Counted from the first letter of the stretch, positions 23,522 to 32,314 are shown. The stretch: 48,090 bases of DNA from JANOAR01 sp031411235 (GCA_031411235.1 JANOAR010000284.1:1-48090); one strand, 5' to 3'. Notes: generated by a model from the letters alone, not told the origin. Translations and numbers: made by a program.

Positions 23522-24763
23522 ATGGCCTCAAATAATACGCACACAGAAGCTCCTGTTCACAACCGTGGATGGGTCGTCACCTTCGCCGGACTCGGCATCA
23601 ACCTCGCCCTCGGCATTCTCTACACCTGGAGCATGTTCAAGGGAGCCATCGAGAAAGACTTCGGCTGGGATCCCAAACAGCTTAACGACCCCTATGCGCT
23701 CTGTTGCCTCGTCTTCGCCGCTGCCATGATCCTCGCAGGGCGTTGTCAGGACAAGATCGGCCCCCGGCTCACCGCCACCATCGGCGGTGTGCTCGTCGGC
23801 GCAGGCCTCATCCTCATCTCCACCACCAATAGCTACGGCGTCTGGCTCACAGGCTTTGGCGTGTTGGTTGGCTTGGGGCTTGGCTTCGGGTATTCATCGG
23901 CCACGCCACCTGCTTTGAAGTGGTTCCCACCCGCGAAGACCGGGCTCATCGCCGGGCTCGTGGTCGCGGGCTTCGGCCTTGCCCCCGTGTATCTCGCGCC
24001 CACCTCGGACTATCTGCTGGCCCACTACGGCGTGCTGAAGTCCATGCTCATTTTTGGCATCGCCTTCACCATCATCGTCTGTGGGTTGTCGCAGCTTTTG
24101 GTCAATCCACCAGCGGGTTATGTCGCCGCTAGCCCAGGCACCGCGAACAGCGGCGGAGCCAAGGCCATCGCTGCCAGCTCGACCCCCAGCGAAATCCTCC
24201 GCACTCCGACCTTTTGGTTACTCTGGTTGCTCTATTTTATCGGCTCCGGCGCAGGACTCATGGTCATCAGCAGCGTCAGTGGCATGGCGAAAAAGACCAT
24301 GGGCACCCAGGCCTTCATCGCTGTCGCCGTCATGGCCATCGGCAACGCGGGTGGTCGCATCATCGCAGGCCTGCTCTCGGATAAAATCGGGCGCAAATGG
24401 ACACTCATGCTGGTGCTCGCTATTCAGGCCGTGCTCATGTTTATCGCCATCCCGGTCACAGGTTCTACCGATGGCGCAAAGTACATCATCGTCCTGTTAG
24501 CCACCTTCATCGGCTTCAACTATGGCGCGAATTTATCGCTCTTCCCCAGCTTCGCCAAGGAGCTGTGGGGCCTGAAAAACTTCGGTATGAACTACGGCAT
24601 CCTGTTCTCCGCCTGGGGCGCAGGCTCCCTGCTCAGCATCGTCGCCCAGCGTATGAAGGCCGCCAGTGGCAGCTTTGATTCGTCGTTCATCGCTGCCGGC
24701 GTGCTGCTCGGTGCGGGCGCATTGCTGACGTTGCTGATTCCAAGCAAGCGTGCGGAAGGGTAG
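23522..24763 (+). CDS. MFS transporter, OFA (oxalate/formate antiporter) family
   Basis: This 413-residue, 12-helix transporter matches the OFA branch of the major facilitator superfamily. RGWVVTFAGLGINLALGILYTWSMF is the signature first helix; SATPPALKWFPPAKTGLIAGLVVAGFG spans helices 4-5 (the usual motif is KWFPdrrGla.G). GGRIIAGLLSDKIGRKW is the MFS motif A-like loop between helices 8 and 9. A central cytoplasmic loop (about residues 200-225) precedes FWLLWLLYFIGSGAGLM. Family members exchange oxalate/formate or take up monocarboxylates such as lactate and pyruvate; the substrate here is not determined. ATG 23522 is chosen because the open frame upstream of it lacks family sequence and runs to 23414, nearly into the divergent glnD start. 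The stop is TAG within GGGTAG. Confidence 0.9.
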   Translation: MASNNTHTEAPVHNRGWVVTFAGLGINLALGILYTWSMFKGAIEKDFGWDPKQLNDPYALCCLVFAAAMILAGRCQDKIGPRLTATIGGVLVGAGLILISTTNSYGVWLTGFGVLVGLGLGFGYSSATPPALKWFPPAKTGLIAGLVVAGFGLAPVYLAPTSDYLLAHYGVLKSMLIFGIAFTIIVCGLSQLLVNPPAGYVAASPGTANSGGAKAIAASSTPSEILRTPTFWLLWLLYFIGSGAGLMVISSVSGMAKKTMGTQAFIAVAVMAIGNAGGRIIAGLLSDKIGRKWTLMLVLAIQAVLMFIAIPVTGSTDGAKYIIVLLATFIGFNYGANLSLFPSFAKELWGLKNFGMNYGILFSAWGAGSLLSIVAQRMKAASGSFDSSFIAAGVLLGAGALLTLLIPSKRAEG

Positions 24764-24788
24764 ATTTTTGACCGGAATTCGGCACAAG

Positions 24789-24810
24789 GCAAAGCGCGGA
24801 TGGCCTTTCG
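24789..24810 (+). repeat. Direct repeat copy 1 (partial palindrome)
   Basis: This 22-bp segment matches 25452-25473 at 21 of 22 positions in the same orientation. The second copy is the left arm of a full hairpin, while this copy lacks the right arm. The two copies flank the small exported-protein gene at 24884-25432. Confidence 0.6.
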
Positions 24811-24883
24811 ACACCACCATCATTGACGCCTGCGCACCAATGGTGGGTTGACAGGTTTCGGCAAAACTAGGTAGCATCGAGTT

Positions 24884-25432
24884 ATGAAAGCCACTTTCTT
24901 GGTATTTGCCTCCCTGTTGGTTGTTACTGCCGTGAAGTCGATAGCAGATGCGCCTGCGCTGTCTGCTGCTGCTGCGAACATCGACTGGGAAAAAGTGCGA
25001 GCGACTCCCGCGAAGCTCAGCGTTCTGAACATGGAGTTGGTTCCTCTAGTCGTGAGTAAGGAGAAGTCGGGTTGGTTGAGCGTGCCGCAACGACTGCTCT
25101 CGCACAAGACGCAGATATTCCGCCCGACTGGCACAACGAACGGCGCGGCAGACTACACCGTGACTGCGGACGGCTACATGCTGGTGGCATGCAATTACGA
25201 CTACCAAGGCAATGCGAGCGGCTCCTGGCAGGAGGAAGCCTGGAGCGTGGCGGCATTTCGTGCGCATGGCTGGGTCGAGGCGTCGGAACTGGAGTTGGGC
25301 GGACGGCTGGTCAGCCCGTTGAACCGAGCGCAAAAAATCTTCGCTAAGCACGTCAAGGCAGGTGAGTCAGGTCGCCTACGCTGCAACAAACACGACCCGC
25401 CATTCATTATCGTGTGCAGCATGTCGAAGTGA
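24884..25432 (+). CDS. Exported protein of unknown function
   Basis: I do not recognise this 182-residue protein. It begins MKATFLVFASLLVVTAVKSIADA, a good Sec signal peptide with cleavage likely near residue 21-23. The mature part has a mixed alpha/beta character with conserved-looking aromatic segments (WLSVPQRLLSHKTQIFRPTG, YTVTADGYMLVACNYDYQGN, SWQEEAWS), and two Cys near the end (RLRCNKHDPPFIIVCSMSK) that could form a disulphide. No lipobox or membrane helix follows. ATG 24884 is well placed. The gene stands alone, flanked by two copies of a 22-bp direct repeat, and is convergent with ahcY across a strong hairpin. It may be a recent insertion or a lineage-specific gene. Confidence 0.7.
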   Translation: MKATFLVFASLLVVTAVKSIADAPALSAAAANIDWEKVRATPAKLSVLNMELVPLVVSKEKSGWLSVPQRLLSHKTQIFRPTGTTNGAADYTVTADGYMLVACNYDYQGNASGSWQEEAWSVAAFRAHGWVEASELELGGRLVSPLNRAQKIFAKHVKAGESGRLRCNKHDPPFIIVCSMSK

Positions 25433-25451
25433 GATCGCGCCCATTCGCAAC

Positions 25452-25485
25452 GCAAAACGCGGATGGCCTTTCGGCCATCCGCGTT
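25452..25485 (-). terminator. Hairpin terminator between ahcY and the exported-protein gene
   Basis: AACGCGGATGGCC (25456-25468) pairs perfectly with GGCCATCCGCGTT (25473-25485) around a 4-nt loop. On the minus strand the stem ends in TTTT, which fits termination of ahcY. It lies between two convergent genes and could also act on the plus strand. Its left part (25452-25473) is the second copy of the direct repeat at 24789-24810, so it is probably a repeat element that now serves as a terminator. Confidence 0.65.
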
Positions 25486-25500
25486 CGGTGGGGGAGAGAT

Positions 25501-25525
25501 GCGGGCAGGAGTGCCCGCGCTCCTT
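25501..25525 (-). repeat. GGAG-headed REP-like palindrome
   Basis: On the minus strand GGAG is followed by CGCGGGCACTCCTGCCCGC, with the 7-bp stem GCGGGCA/TGCCCGC (25501-25507 and 25512-25518). It shares GGAGCGCGGGC with the stem-loop between pstS and pstC. It lies just downstream of the ahcY stop codon. Confidence 0.6.
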
Positions 25526-25529
25526 TGAG

Positions 25530-26957
25530 TTAGTAGCGGTAATGATCCGCTTTGTAGGGGCCATCGACGGGGACGCCGATGTAGTCGGCTTGGTCTTTGG
25601 TCAGCACGGTCAGCTTCACGCCGATCTTTTCCAAGTGCAGGCGGGCGACTTCTTCGTCGAGCTTCTTGGGCAGTACGGTGACGCCGATGGGGCGGCTGTC
25701 CTTGGTTTCCCAGAGTTCGATTTGCGCGAGCGTCTGGTTGGTGAAGCTGTTGCTCATGACGAAGCTCGGATGGCCAGTGGCGCAGCCGAGATTCACCAAG
25801 CGGCCTTCGGCGAGCATGTAGATGCTGTTTCCCTTGGGGAAGGTGTACTTGTCCACCTGGGGCTTGATGTTGAGGCGCTTCACATCGCTGCGGTCATTGA
25901 GCAGATCGACTTGGATCTCATTGTCGAAGTGGCCGATGTTGCAGACGATGGCCTGGTCTTTCATGTGCTCCATGTGCTCAAGGCGGATGATGTCCTTGTT
26001 GCCAGTGGTGGTCACATAAATGTCGCCGTAGCCGAGGGTGTCTTCGATGGGCATGACACGATAGCCTTCCATCGCGGCTTGCAGTGCGCAGACGGGATCG
26101 ATTTCGGTCACGATGACCTGGGCACCCATGCCACGCAGAGCGGCAGCGCAGCCCTTACCCACATCGCCGTAGCCGCAGACGACGCCGACCTTGCCAGCGA
26201 TCATCACATCTGTGGCGCGCTTGATGCCGTCGAGGAGGGATTCGCGGCAGCCATAGAGGTTGTCGAACTTGGCCTTGGTGACGCTGTCGTTCACGTTGAT
26301 GGCGGGGAAGAGAAGCTTGCCTGCGTTGGCCATTTCATAAAGACGATGCACGCCGGTGGTGGTCTCTTCGGACACGCCTTTGAGGTCTTTCAGGATGGTG
26401 GCGAAGATGCCGGGCTGTTCTTTGGCGACCTTCTTGAGCAGATCCTTGATGACCTTCACTTCGTGGTTGTCGCTGGGGCTATCGACCCACTTGTCGCCGT
26501 TTTCCATTTCGACGCCTTTGTGGATGAGCAGGGTCACGTCGCCACCGTCATCGACGATGAGCTGCGGGCCTTTTTCACCAGGGAAGATGATCGCCTTCCA
26601 GGTGCAGTCCCAGTATTCTTCGAGGCTCTCGCCTTTCCAGGCAAACACGGGCGTGCCCGAGGCTGCGATGGCGGAGGCCGCGTGGTCTTGGGTGGAGAAA
26701 ATATTGCAGGAGGCCCAGCGCACATCGGCACCGAGTTCCTTCAGCGTTTCGATGAGCACACCCGTCTGGATGGTCATGTGCAGCGAGCCGGTGATGCGCA
26801 CGCCAGCGAGGGGCTTCTTGGGGCCGTACTTCTTGCGGGTGGCCATCAGACCGGGCATTTCGTGCTCGGCGATGTCGAGTTCCTTGCGGCCAAATTCGGC
26901 GAGGGAGATGTCTTTAACGTGGTAGTCGTGGGTCATGGTTTTGTAGTCCTGGCTCAT
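25530..26957 (-). CDS. ahcY: S-adenosylhomocysteinase (adenosylhomocysteine hydrolase)
   Basis: This 475-residue NAD-dependent enzyme splits S-adenosylhomocysteine into homocysteine and adenosine, recycling the product of methylation. The substrate region is KPLAGVRITGSLHMTIQTGVLIETL with SCNIFSTQDHAASAI; the NAD-binding Rossmann motif is VCGYGDVGKGCAAALRGMGA; and the conserved C-terminus ends DHYRY, whose Lys/Tyr tail reaches into the neighbouring subunit's NAD site. The length is normal for the form with the 40-residue insert. ATG 26957 is preceded by a near-consensus promoter (26994-27021) and has no Shine-Dalgarno. I see no SAH riboswitch in the leader. The transcript probably ends at the hairpin at 25456-25485. 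Confidence 0.97.
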   Translation of the reverse strand: MSQDYKTMTHDYHVKDISLAEFGRKELDIAEHEMPGLMATRKKYGPKKPLAGVRITGSLHMTIQTGVLIETLKELGADVRWASCNIFSTQDHAASAIAASGTPVFAWKGESLEEYWDCTWKAIIFPGEKGPQLIVDDGGDVTLLIHKGVEMENGDKWVDSPSDNHEVKVIKDLLKKVAKEQPGIFATILKDLKGVSEETTTGVHRLYEMANAGKLLFPAINVNDSVTKAKFDNLYGCRESLLDGIKRATDVMIAGKVGVVCGYGDVGKGCAAALRGMGAQVIVTEIDPVCALQAAMEGYRVMPIEDTLGYGDIYVTTTGNKDIIRLEHMEHMKDQAIVCNIGHFDNEIQVDLLNDRSDVKRLNIKPQVDKYTFPKGNSIYMLAEGRLVNLGCATGHPSFVMSNSFTNQTLAQIELWETKDSRPIGVTVLPKKLDEEVARLHLEKIGVKLTVLTKDQADYIGVPVDGPYKADHYRY

Positions 26958-26993
26958 GGTGTTTGGGGTGTTGAAGTGATGAATTAACGCATC

Positions 26994-27021
26994 ATCATAT
27001 GTTGATACGTTTCATTTTCAA
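26994..27021 (-). promoter_or_regulatory. Sigma-70-type promoter for ahcY
   Basis: On the minus strand TTGAAA (27021-27016) and TATGAT (26999-26994) are spaced by 16 nt, each one mismatch from consensus. The predicted start lies about 30 bp upstream of the ahcY ATG at 26957, a short leader. Confidence 0.65.
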
Positions 27022-27054
27022 GCACGGTTTCACAGGATTCCATTTTGTGGCGTG

Positions 27055-27079
27055 GCCCTGGGCGCGAGCGTCCCAGGGC
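27055..27079. repeat. GCCCTGGG/CCCAGGGC hairpin repeat
   Basis: An 8-bp perfect stem (27055-27062 and 27072-27079) is followed by TCATCG. The hairpin at 33988-34015 has the same GCCCTGG...CCAGGGCTCAT layout, so they are two copies of one palindrome family. It lies between the SGNH-hydrolase stop and the ahcY promoter. Confidence 0.55.
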
Positions 27080-27134
27080 TCATCGCCTAGCCTTGTGCAG
27101 AAGCCTCATGGCTTCGAGCTTATCCCTGGGCCGT

Positions 27135-28550
27135 CTATGATTTCACGGCTGCTTTTTTCGGCGCGATGGCTTTGGGCTTGGCGGGCAGCGGGGCCGCAGG
27201 TTTGATCTCGATTTTTAGCGGCAGCGGTTTGTTGCTCGCATAGATCTCGGTTTCATATTGATCCGCGAGGGCTTCCAGCTCGGTGGCCTTGGTTTTGAAC
27301 TCGGGTAGCCAGGCTTCAAAGAGCTTCATGTCGTTCTTCGTGCGTGCTTCGCGCAGCTTACCTTTGCGCTTGCTGTAAAGGTCGCGCAGGGGATGCACGG
27401 CCTCGGCATTGCGTTTGGCGTTTAGCTCGGCGATGCGGTTGCCTGCTTGCCAGGTGGGGCTGTCGGGGTCTTCTTCGATCTCCACATGGCGACCGAAAGC
27501 CATATTATCCCAGGTGCCCACGGGATTGCCATTGATGATGAGGTCGTAGCGACCATTGCCTAGGCCACCGATGATGAGCGACTCCTGGCTGTAACGATGA
27601 CCAACGTGCAGGAGCTTCGCGCCCAAGGCCGCATCGGGTGTGACGACCCAAGGCAGTGCCTTTGAGGCAAAGGTGAAACTCAGGGTACGGCCCGGCGTAC
27701 CGCTGATGGCGGAAATCGCAGCTGCTGCGCTAATGCTCTTCCACTCCTGGCCGCGCAGTCCCAGGGAGGCACTAAAAACGCTGCGCGGCTCACCAAAGGT
27801 CTCGATCATAGAGCAGGCCATCATGAGTTGGCCATCGGCTCCGGGATGAATGGCATCGGCGACCAGGGTGAAGTCTTTGTCGGTCTTCCGCTGCTCAACT
27901 GTCACGGAGTTCAGCGGGCTGTACATATCGACGTAAAGATAGCCGCGCGTGCGTGCTGTCTCACGCTGCCACGCCGAGAAATAGGCGAGCACGGCGTTGT
28001 AGTTGGTGGGGGTTTTATTTTTTTGCCGCTCGGGGGTCAGCTTGGTGAAGGACTGGTGATCGAACATCGTCGGCCCCATGAGGATGACGCGAACCTTCAG
28101 CGCATCCAGTTTATCCATGATCGCGAGCATACCTTTGGAGTAGGCGGCGAATAGCTCGGGACTGAAGTCTTGATAGGCACCATCATTCATGCCGAGGAGG
28201 ATCGTTGCCACGGTGGGCTTGAAGGCGGCGATGTCGTCATCGAAGCGATCCAACACATCGGCAGCGCGATCGCCGCTGATACCAGCGTTGCGGAAGTGCA
28301 GCCGCATCTGCGGGTAGCGAGTATAATAGAAGTCCTCGACGAACTGCGTGTACTGGCACTGGTGGGTGATGGAGTCGCCGATGAAGATGAAGCGGTCGCC
28401 GTCTTTCAAGCCCAGGCCTACTTGCTTGGGCAGTGCGGGCTTGGGCGGAGTTGCCGCAGGGGCTGGTGTAACGGCTGCGGATGGCTTTTCATTGATGCCA
28501 CGCGCGAGCATGGGCATGGCGAGGAGGAGAAGGAGCGAAGTGTATTTCAT
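27135..28550 (-). CDS. Secreted SGNH/GDSL-family hydrolase
   Basis: This 471-residue exported esterase has the signal peptide MKYTSLLLLLAMPMLARG. The SGNH catalytic blocks follow: nucleophile FIGDSITHQ (block I), the Gly in RNAGISGDRAAD (block II), ILLGMNDG with the oxyanion Asn (block III), and DAIHPGADG with the Asp-His pair (block V). After the catalytic domain come about 200 residues, ending in a helical segment (LREARTKNDMKLFEAWLPEFKTKATELEALADQ) and a Lys/Pro tail (KPKAIAPKKAAVKS). The family deacetylates or de-esterifies sugars, but the target is unknown. An in-frame ATG 12 bp upstream (28562) is an alternative start. This layout, a GDSL domain with a C-terminal helical region, is common in Planctomycetota and Verrucomicrobiota. 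Confidence 0.9.
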   Translation of the reverse strand: MKYTSLLLLLAMPMLARGINEKPSAAVTPAPAATPPKPALPKQVGLGLKDGDRFIFIGDSITHQCQYTQFVEDFYYTRYPQMRLHFRNAGISGDRAADVLDRFDDDIAAFKPTVATILLGMNDGAYQDFSPELFAAYSKGMLAIMDKLDALKVRVILMGPTMFDHQSFTKLTPERQKNKTPTNYNAVLAYFSAWQRETARTRGYLYVDMYSPLNSVTVEQRKTDKDFTLVADAIHPGADGQLMMACSMIETFGEPRSVFSASLGLRGQEWKSISAAAAISAISGTPGRTLSFTFASKALPWVVTPDAALGAKLLHVGHRYSQESLIIGGLGNGRYDLIINGNPVGTWDNMAFGRHVEIEEDPDSPTWQAGNRIAELNAKRNAEAVHPLRDLYSKRKGKLREARTKNDMKLFEAWLPEFKTKATELEALADQYETEIYASNKPLPLKIEIKPAAPLPAKPKAIAPKKAAVKS

Positions 28551-28676
28551 GAAGATGGCCATCCATCACGAGCAATACTGGAGCGATCTCGCAGGTAATC
28601 GCAGCGCTCGAATTCACACGGCGCGGGCTATTAAAGGTCAAGCCACAGCTCGCGGACAACCCACTCTATGGGGAAT

Positions 28677-29366
28677 TTAAGCTGCCACGACGGAGAGATG
28701 AGCATCCGAGTGCTGTGCCCAATAAAGGGCGGCGGCTTCGGTGCGACTATTGACGCGCAGCTTTTCGTAAATGTGGCGCAGGTGATTGCGAATGGTTTCG
28801 GGGCTGACGCCGAATTTACTCGCCAGTTCCTTATTCCTGGCCCCTTTCGACGTTGCCGAGAGGACTTCGAGTTCTCGGCTAGTCAGCAGTTCGATACTGC
28901 TGTCACTGGGTTCCTCTTTGTTTTGAAAAGACTCCACCACGGATCGCATAATCGACGATGACATGGGGGCTCCGCCTGCATAGGCCTGATAAATCGCGTT
29001 GATCAGAGTTGACTGAGGCTCACTCTTTAGAATGTAACCCACAGCCCCCGAACGCAGGGCATCCACGATACGAATTCTGTCGGTGACCTCGGTATGGATG
29101 ATCACCTCGACGCCGGGGATCAGTCTGCGCAATTCTCGCGTGCAAATCGCACCATCAATGGATCGAGAGATATTGAGATCCAACAGAACAACCTCTGGCC
29201 TATGTTTAGGCAAGGCCTTCATCGCGGCCTCACCAGTGGCGCAGGCTCCCACGAGTTCCAGCCCGTCGGTGCGACTTAGAATGTCGCGCAGAGCGATCCG
29301 ATAGGCGGGCTGATCATCAACGATAGCCACACGAATGTTGCTGTTGGCAGAGTTCGAGGTTTTCAC
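28677..29366 (-). CDS. Orphan NarL/FixJ-type response regulator
   Basis: This 229-residue regulator has a receiver domain with the acidic pair Asp17/Asp18 (VAIVDDQPAYRIAL), phosphoacceptor Asp63 (EVVLLDLNIS), and the conserved Lys in VGYILKSEPQ. A LuxR-type helix-turn-helix follows (LTSRELEVLSATSKGARNKELASKFGVSPETIRNHLRHIYEKLRV, about residues 158-205). No histidine kinase is adjacent, so its partner is elsewhere or it is regulated differently. The start is GTG 29366. It is transcribed away from the fur-like gene across a 207-bp region. It should control its own set of genes; the neighbouring SGNH hydrolase gene is downstream in the same orientation, 126 bp away. Confidence 0.92.
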   Translation of the reverse strand: MKTSNSANSNIRVAIVDDQPAYRIALRDILSRTDGLELVGACATGEAAMKALPKHRPEVVLLDLNISRSIDGAICTRELRRLIPGVEVIIHTEVTDRIRIVDALRSGAVGYILKSEPQSTLINAIYQAYAGGAPMSSSIMRSVVESFQNKEEPSDSSIELLTSRELEVLSATSKGARNKELASKFGVSPETIRNHLRHIYEKLRVNSRTEAAALYWAQHSDAHLSVVAA

Positions 29367-29536
29367 GGGAGGTAGGGAGTTGAATTTTGACCGCCTTGGC
29401 AGGGCTCGCGTGAGAACGTCAAGAACATTACCAAGTGGTCACTGAGGGATACTTGAAATCTGAATTCTGGTTACAAAGTTTTTTATTATTCCTGACTTTG
29501 TCCGTGATCACCGCTCCAGATGCCTTTTCTACGGGG

Positions 29537-29564
29537 TTGTCATGCGCAAATATTCTCCTATGCT
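29537..29564 (+). promoter_or_regulatory. Probable promoter of the fur-family gene
   Basis: TTGTCA (29537-29542) and TATGCT (29559-29564) are spaced by 16 nt, matching -35 at 5/6 and -10 at 4/6. The predicted start is within a few bases of the ATG at 29574, implying a leaderless or nearly leaderless mRNA. Confidence 0.5.
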
Positions 29565-29573
29565 CGCCAGCTT

Positions 29574-30053
29574 ATGATCGACGCCAAAGTGCGCACCCAA
29601 CTCGACAACTTTCTCGCCAGCAAAGGTCTGCGGCGTACGAAGCCGCGTGAAGTGATCATGGAAGCTGCCTTCGCCACTCATGACCACTTCAATGCCGACG
29701 AACTGCATGAAAAGGCTCGTCGGCTTGACGCCAGTGTGTCGCGGGCAACCGTCTATCGCACCCTCTCGCTGCTGGTCGAGTGTGGTCTGTTGCGCGAGAT
29801 CGACTTGGGCAAAGATCAGACCTACTACGACCCCAACTTCCTCGACAAACCAGAGCACAACCACCTCATCTGCACCGACTGCGACAAGGTGGTGGAGTTC
29901 GAGGATGAGCACATCACGCTGCTGGAGGACTGCATCACCCGGCGGCTCGGCTTTAAGCCCTCGTCAAAGAGCATCCGCATTGAAGCGAGTTGCGAAGAGT
30001 TGGCGAGAAGCGGGCAATGCAAGGGGCGGAAAATTGCATTGCGCCTCCCTTAA
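29574..30053 (+). CDS. Fur-family metal-dependent transcriptional regulator
   Basis: This 159-residue protein has the Fur winged helix with recognition helix SRATVYRTLSLL (56-67), the hinge and metal-site segment YYDPNFLDKPEHNHLICTDCDKVVEFED (HNHLIC 95-100, Cys100 and Cys103), and further Cys140 and Cys149 that would form a structural zinc site. It senses iron, zinc or peroxide; the HNH-LIC-C-DC pattern is typical of Fur and Zur, and subtype cannot be decided. ATG 29574 is chosen because it opens the family start (MIDAKVRTQLDNFLASKGLRRTKPREVI); the open frame runs farther up through the promoter. It is divergent from the response-regulator gene. Confidence 0.93.
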   Translation: MIDAKVRTQLDNFLASKGLRRTKPREVIMEAAFATHDHFNADELHEKARRLDASVSRATVYRTLSLLVECGLLREIDLGKDQTYYDPNFLDKPEHNHLICTDCDKVVEFEDEHITLLEDCITRRLGFKPSSKSIRIEASCEELARSGQCKGRKIALRLP

Positions 30054-30079
30054 TGGCTGCGCCGCCGCCTTTCGGATGA

Positions 30080-32158
30080 TCACTCCGCCAGCCACTGCAC
30101 TGCATCAATAATGACATAACCATCGGTGCCTTGGTTGCTGATTTCCACCTTGCCTGATTTGCCTTTTTCAAAGCTGAAAACACCTAACTGATGCAGTGCA
30201 TTATTGAGCTTAGGCTTCACTTTTTGATTCACAATGATGGTCTTGCTTCCTTCGCTGCTGATGACGGTGATGGGCACGTTGCTGGCGCGATTTGCCAGGG
30301 CGGTGTAGGTGATGGCGACGCGGTATTTTCCAGCCTTGGGTAGGTCGGCGGTGAAGGTGGCTTTCTGCGTGCCTTTGCTTTCATTGCTTTCATTGCTATC
30401 GTGGCGGTAGCCATTCATGAGGAAGGGGGAGGACGCTTGGCCTTCGCTCTCGAAGCCCTCTAGCGCGGCCTCGCTATCATCGACGACGATGCCGCCCAGC
30501 CCTTCTTTGGTCAGTTCGGCATGGCGATCAGGCGCGGGAGGGCTCTCGAAGTCGAGCATCTGACCATCCTTTTCCAGCTTGGCCTTGAGTGCGGTGTAGT
30601 CGAGTGCCTGAACCGTGGTGGCCGCGTCAATGGATAGCGCGGCAGCCGTCGCAGCGCTCTGGCCCATGACCATGAAGACGGGCTCCATGCGGATGCTGCC
30701 GTAGGCGATGTGGCTGGCGCTGAGGCACACGGGCACGAGCAGGTTGGTGCATTGCTCGGCTTTGGGATGGAGGCTGCGATAGCTCACGGGATAGGGACGC
30801 GTGCCGATTTGGATGTCGCCTTCGTTGCGCACAAAGCCCTCCTTGGTGACGTAACGCTGGGCGTTGTGCGAGTCCATGTTGTAGGCTCCCATGCCCACGC
30901 TGTCGGGCACGATGTCTTTGCGTTTGCAGTTCTTCTCGCTCATCACATAGGCACCGATCATGCGGCGTGCTTCGCGCACATACATCTGCCGTGGCCAGTG
31001 GTTGTTGTCGGTGAATTCATCCTTTGCTAGCCCCAGCTTGGTGAAGGCATCGCGAATGAGTTGCGGCACGCGCGGGTGGTTGGCGTACGTCCACATCAGC
31101 CCTTGCTGCCAGTCGATATGGGCTTGGGTGATCTTCTCACGCTCGGCGTAGTCGGCATCGGGGTAGGCATAGTTCATGCCGATGTAGTCGGTGCTGACAG
31201 CGAAGTTGTTGTTGGTGTCGATCTTGCGATTGGGCATCCAGACTGGGTTCCATGAGAGGCGTAGATCCCCAGCTTCGACATTGCGTAGCGCCAGCTCGAA
31301 CATGCTCTCGTCATAGTTGGCAGGCTTGGCCCAGGGTACGCGGTTCGCGGGCACGTCGGTGGTACACATGCGGTAGTTGTAGGCTTGGATGCGATGATCG
31401 CCGCTGAAGTCCTTGCCCGGGCCGCTGGCATCTATGCTATGCAACAGGCCGCTGCTGGGGTCGCCGGGCTTCACATATGGATCGACCTTTTTGATGAACT
31501 GGTGGCTCTTCGCGCCCACCGTCTGCACGCCGTTGATGGTCTCACCATAGACGCTGTTGGCCTCGCGCCCGACGTGGTAGCTAACGCCTGCTTTGGCCAT
31601 GAGATCGCCTTCGTAAGTGGCGTCGATGAACATCTTGCCTTCAAAGGAACGACCGCTCTCCATCACGATTTTAGTGATGCGTGTGCCGTCCTTGATCACG
31701 CCTGTTTTTAAATCCAGGCGCTCGCTGAAGACCACGGGCACGTTGGCTTCCTTGAGCATGTCGGCGTAGATTTGTGTCGCGACGTGCGGCTCGAAAGTCC
31801 ACATCGTGCCCTCGTTGCCGCTGGTGTTGCCGTGGGCTTTCTTGGTGAAGTACTGGGCGCGGGTCTGGGCGATCCAGTGCGCATCCTTTTGATAATGCTG
31901 AAACACGCGGCTGTAGAATTCACGCGAGATACCGCCGATGGCTTTTTTGTTGCCGATGTCGGTCGCGCCCAAGCCCCCAGTGGTGAGGCCGCCCACAAAT
32001 TGGGTGGGTTCGATGAGCACCGTTGTCTTGCCCATGCGTTTGGCTTGGATCGCAGCGGTGACACCGCCGGAGGTGCCGCCATAAACGACGATGTCATAAG
32101 TGTCTGCGGCGTGGGCGAAGGTAGCGGCTAGGGCGAGGAAGGTGATGTATCTGACCAT
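30080..32158 (-). CDS. Secreted FAD-dependent oxidoreductase with a C-terminal beta-sandwich domain
   Basis: This 692-residue protein has a signal peptide (MVRYITFLALAATFAHA) and then the FAD-binding Rossmann motif DIVVYGGTSGGVTAAIQAKRMGKTTVLIEP. The enzyme part (to about residue 525) is the PF12831 FAD-dependent oxidoreductase fold, with GGLTTGGLGATDIGNKKAIGGISREFYSRVFQHY and a family RFFIDATYEGDLMAKAGV-like block. The C-terminal 130 residues (KATFTADLPKAGKYRVAITYTALANRASNVPITVISSEGSKTII) form a beta-rich domain like the golvesin or xanthan-lyase CBM type. Such enzymes are abundant in Planctomycetota and Verrucomicrobiota polysaccharide-degrading sets; the substrate is unknown. Start ATG 32158. 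An earlier in-frame start would put charged residues before the signal peptide. Confidence 0.92.
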   Translation of the reverse strand: MVRYITFLALAATFAHAADTYDIVVYGGTSGGVTAAIQAKRMGKTTVLIEPTQFVGGLTTGGLGATDIGNKKAIGGISREFYSRVFQHYQKDAHWIAQTRAQYFTKKAHGNTSGNEGTMWTFEPHVATQIYADMLKEANVPVVFSERLDLKTGVIKDGTRITKIVMESGRSFEGKMFIDATYEGDLMAKAGVSYHVGREANSVYGETINGVQTVGAKSHQFIKKVDPYVKPGDPSSGLLHSIDASGPGKDFSGDHRIQAYNYRMCTTDVPANRVPWAKPANYDESMFELALRNVEAGDLRLSWNPVWMPNRKIDTNNNFAVSTDYIGMNYAYPDADYAEREKITQAHIDWQQGLMWTYANHPRVPQLIRDAFTKLGLAKDEFTDNNHWPRQMYVREARRMIGAYVMSEKNCKRKDIVPDSVGMGAYNMDSHNAQRYVTKEGFVRNEGDIQIGTRPYPVSYRSLHPKAEQCTNLLVPVCLSASHIAYGSIRMEPVFMVMGQSAATAAALSIDAATTVQALDYTALKAKLEKDGQMLDFESPPAPDRHAELTKEGLGGIVVDDSEAALEGFESEGQASSPFLMNGYRHDSNESNESKGTQKATFTADLPKAGKYRVAITYTALANRASNVPITVISSEGSKTIIVNQKVKPKLNNALHQLGVFSFEKGKSGKVEISNQGTDGYVIIDAVQWLAE

Positions 32159-32314
32159 GGGAGGTATGCGCATCTGCGAGGGGTGTTGTTTCAAAACCAA
32201 GCACAAAGCTGTGGTGTGAATTTGCCTGCCACATCATCGCGAGATGGCGCAACCGCACATCGTGTATTACACCTGTCCACTCGTCTCCCCAGCCCCTCAC
32301 CTCTTTAAAATTCT

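Noticed and set aside
25362..26987. A 541-codon plus-strand open frame over ahcY
   Set aside because: Antisense to a full-length, strongly recognised ahcY; its translation has no domain and is a GC-driven shadow.
26958..27134. SAH riboswitch upstream of ahcY
   Set aside because: I could not find the conserved riboswitch core, and the predicted leader is only about 30 nt.
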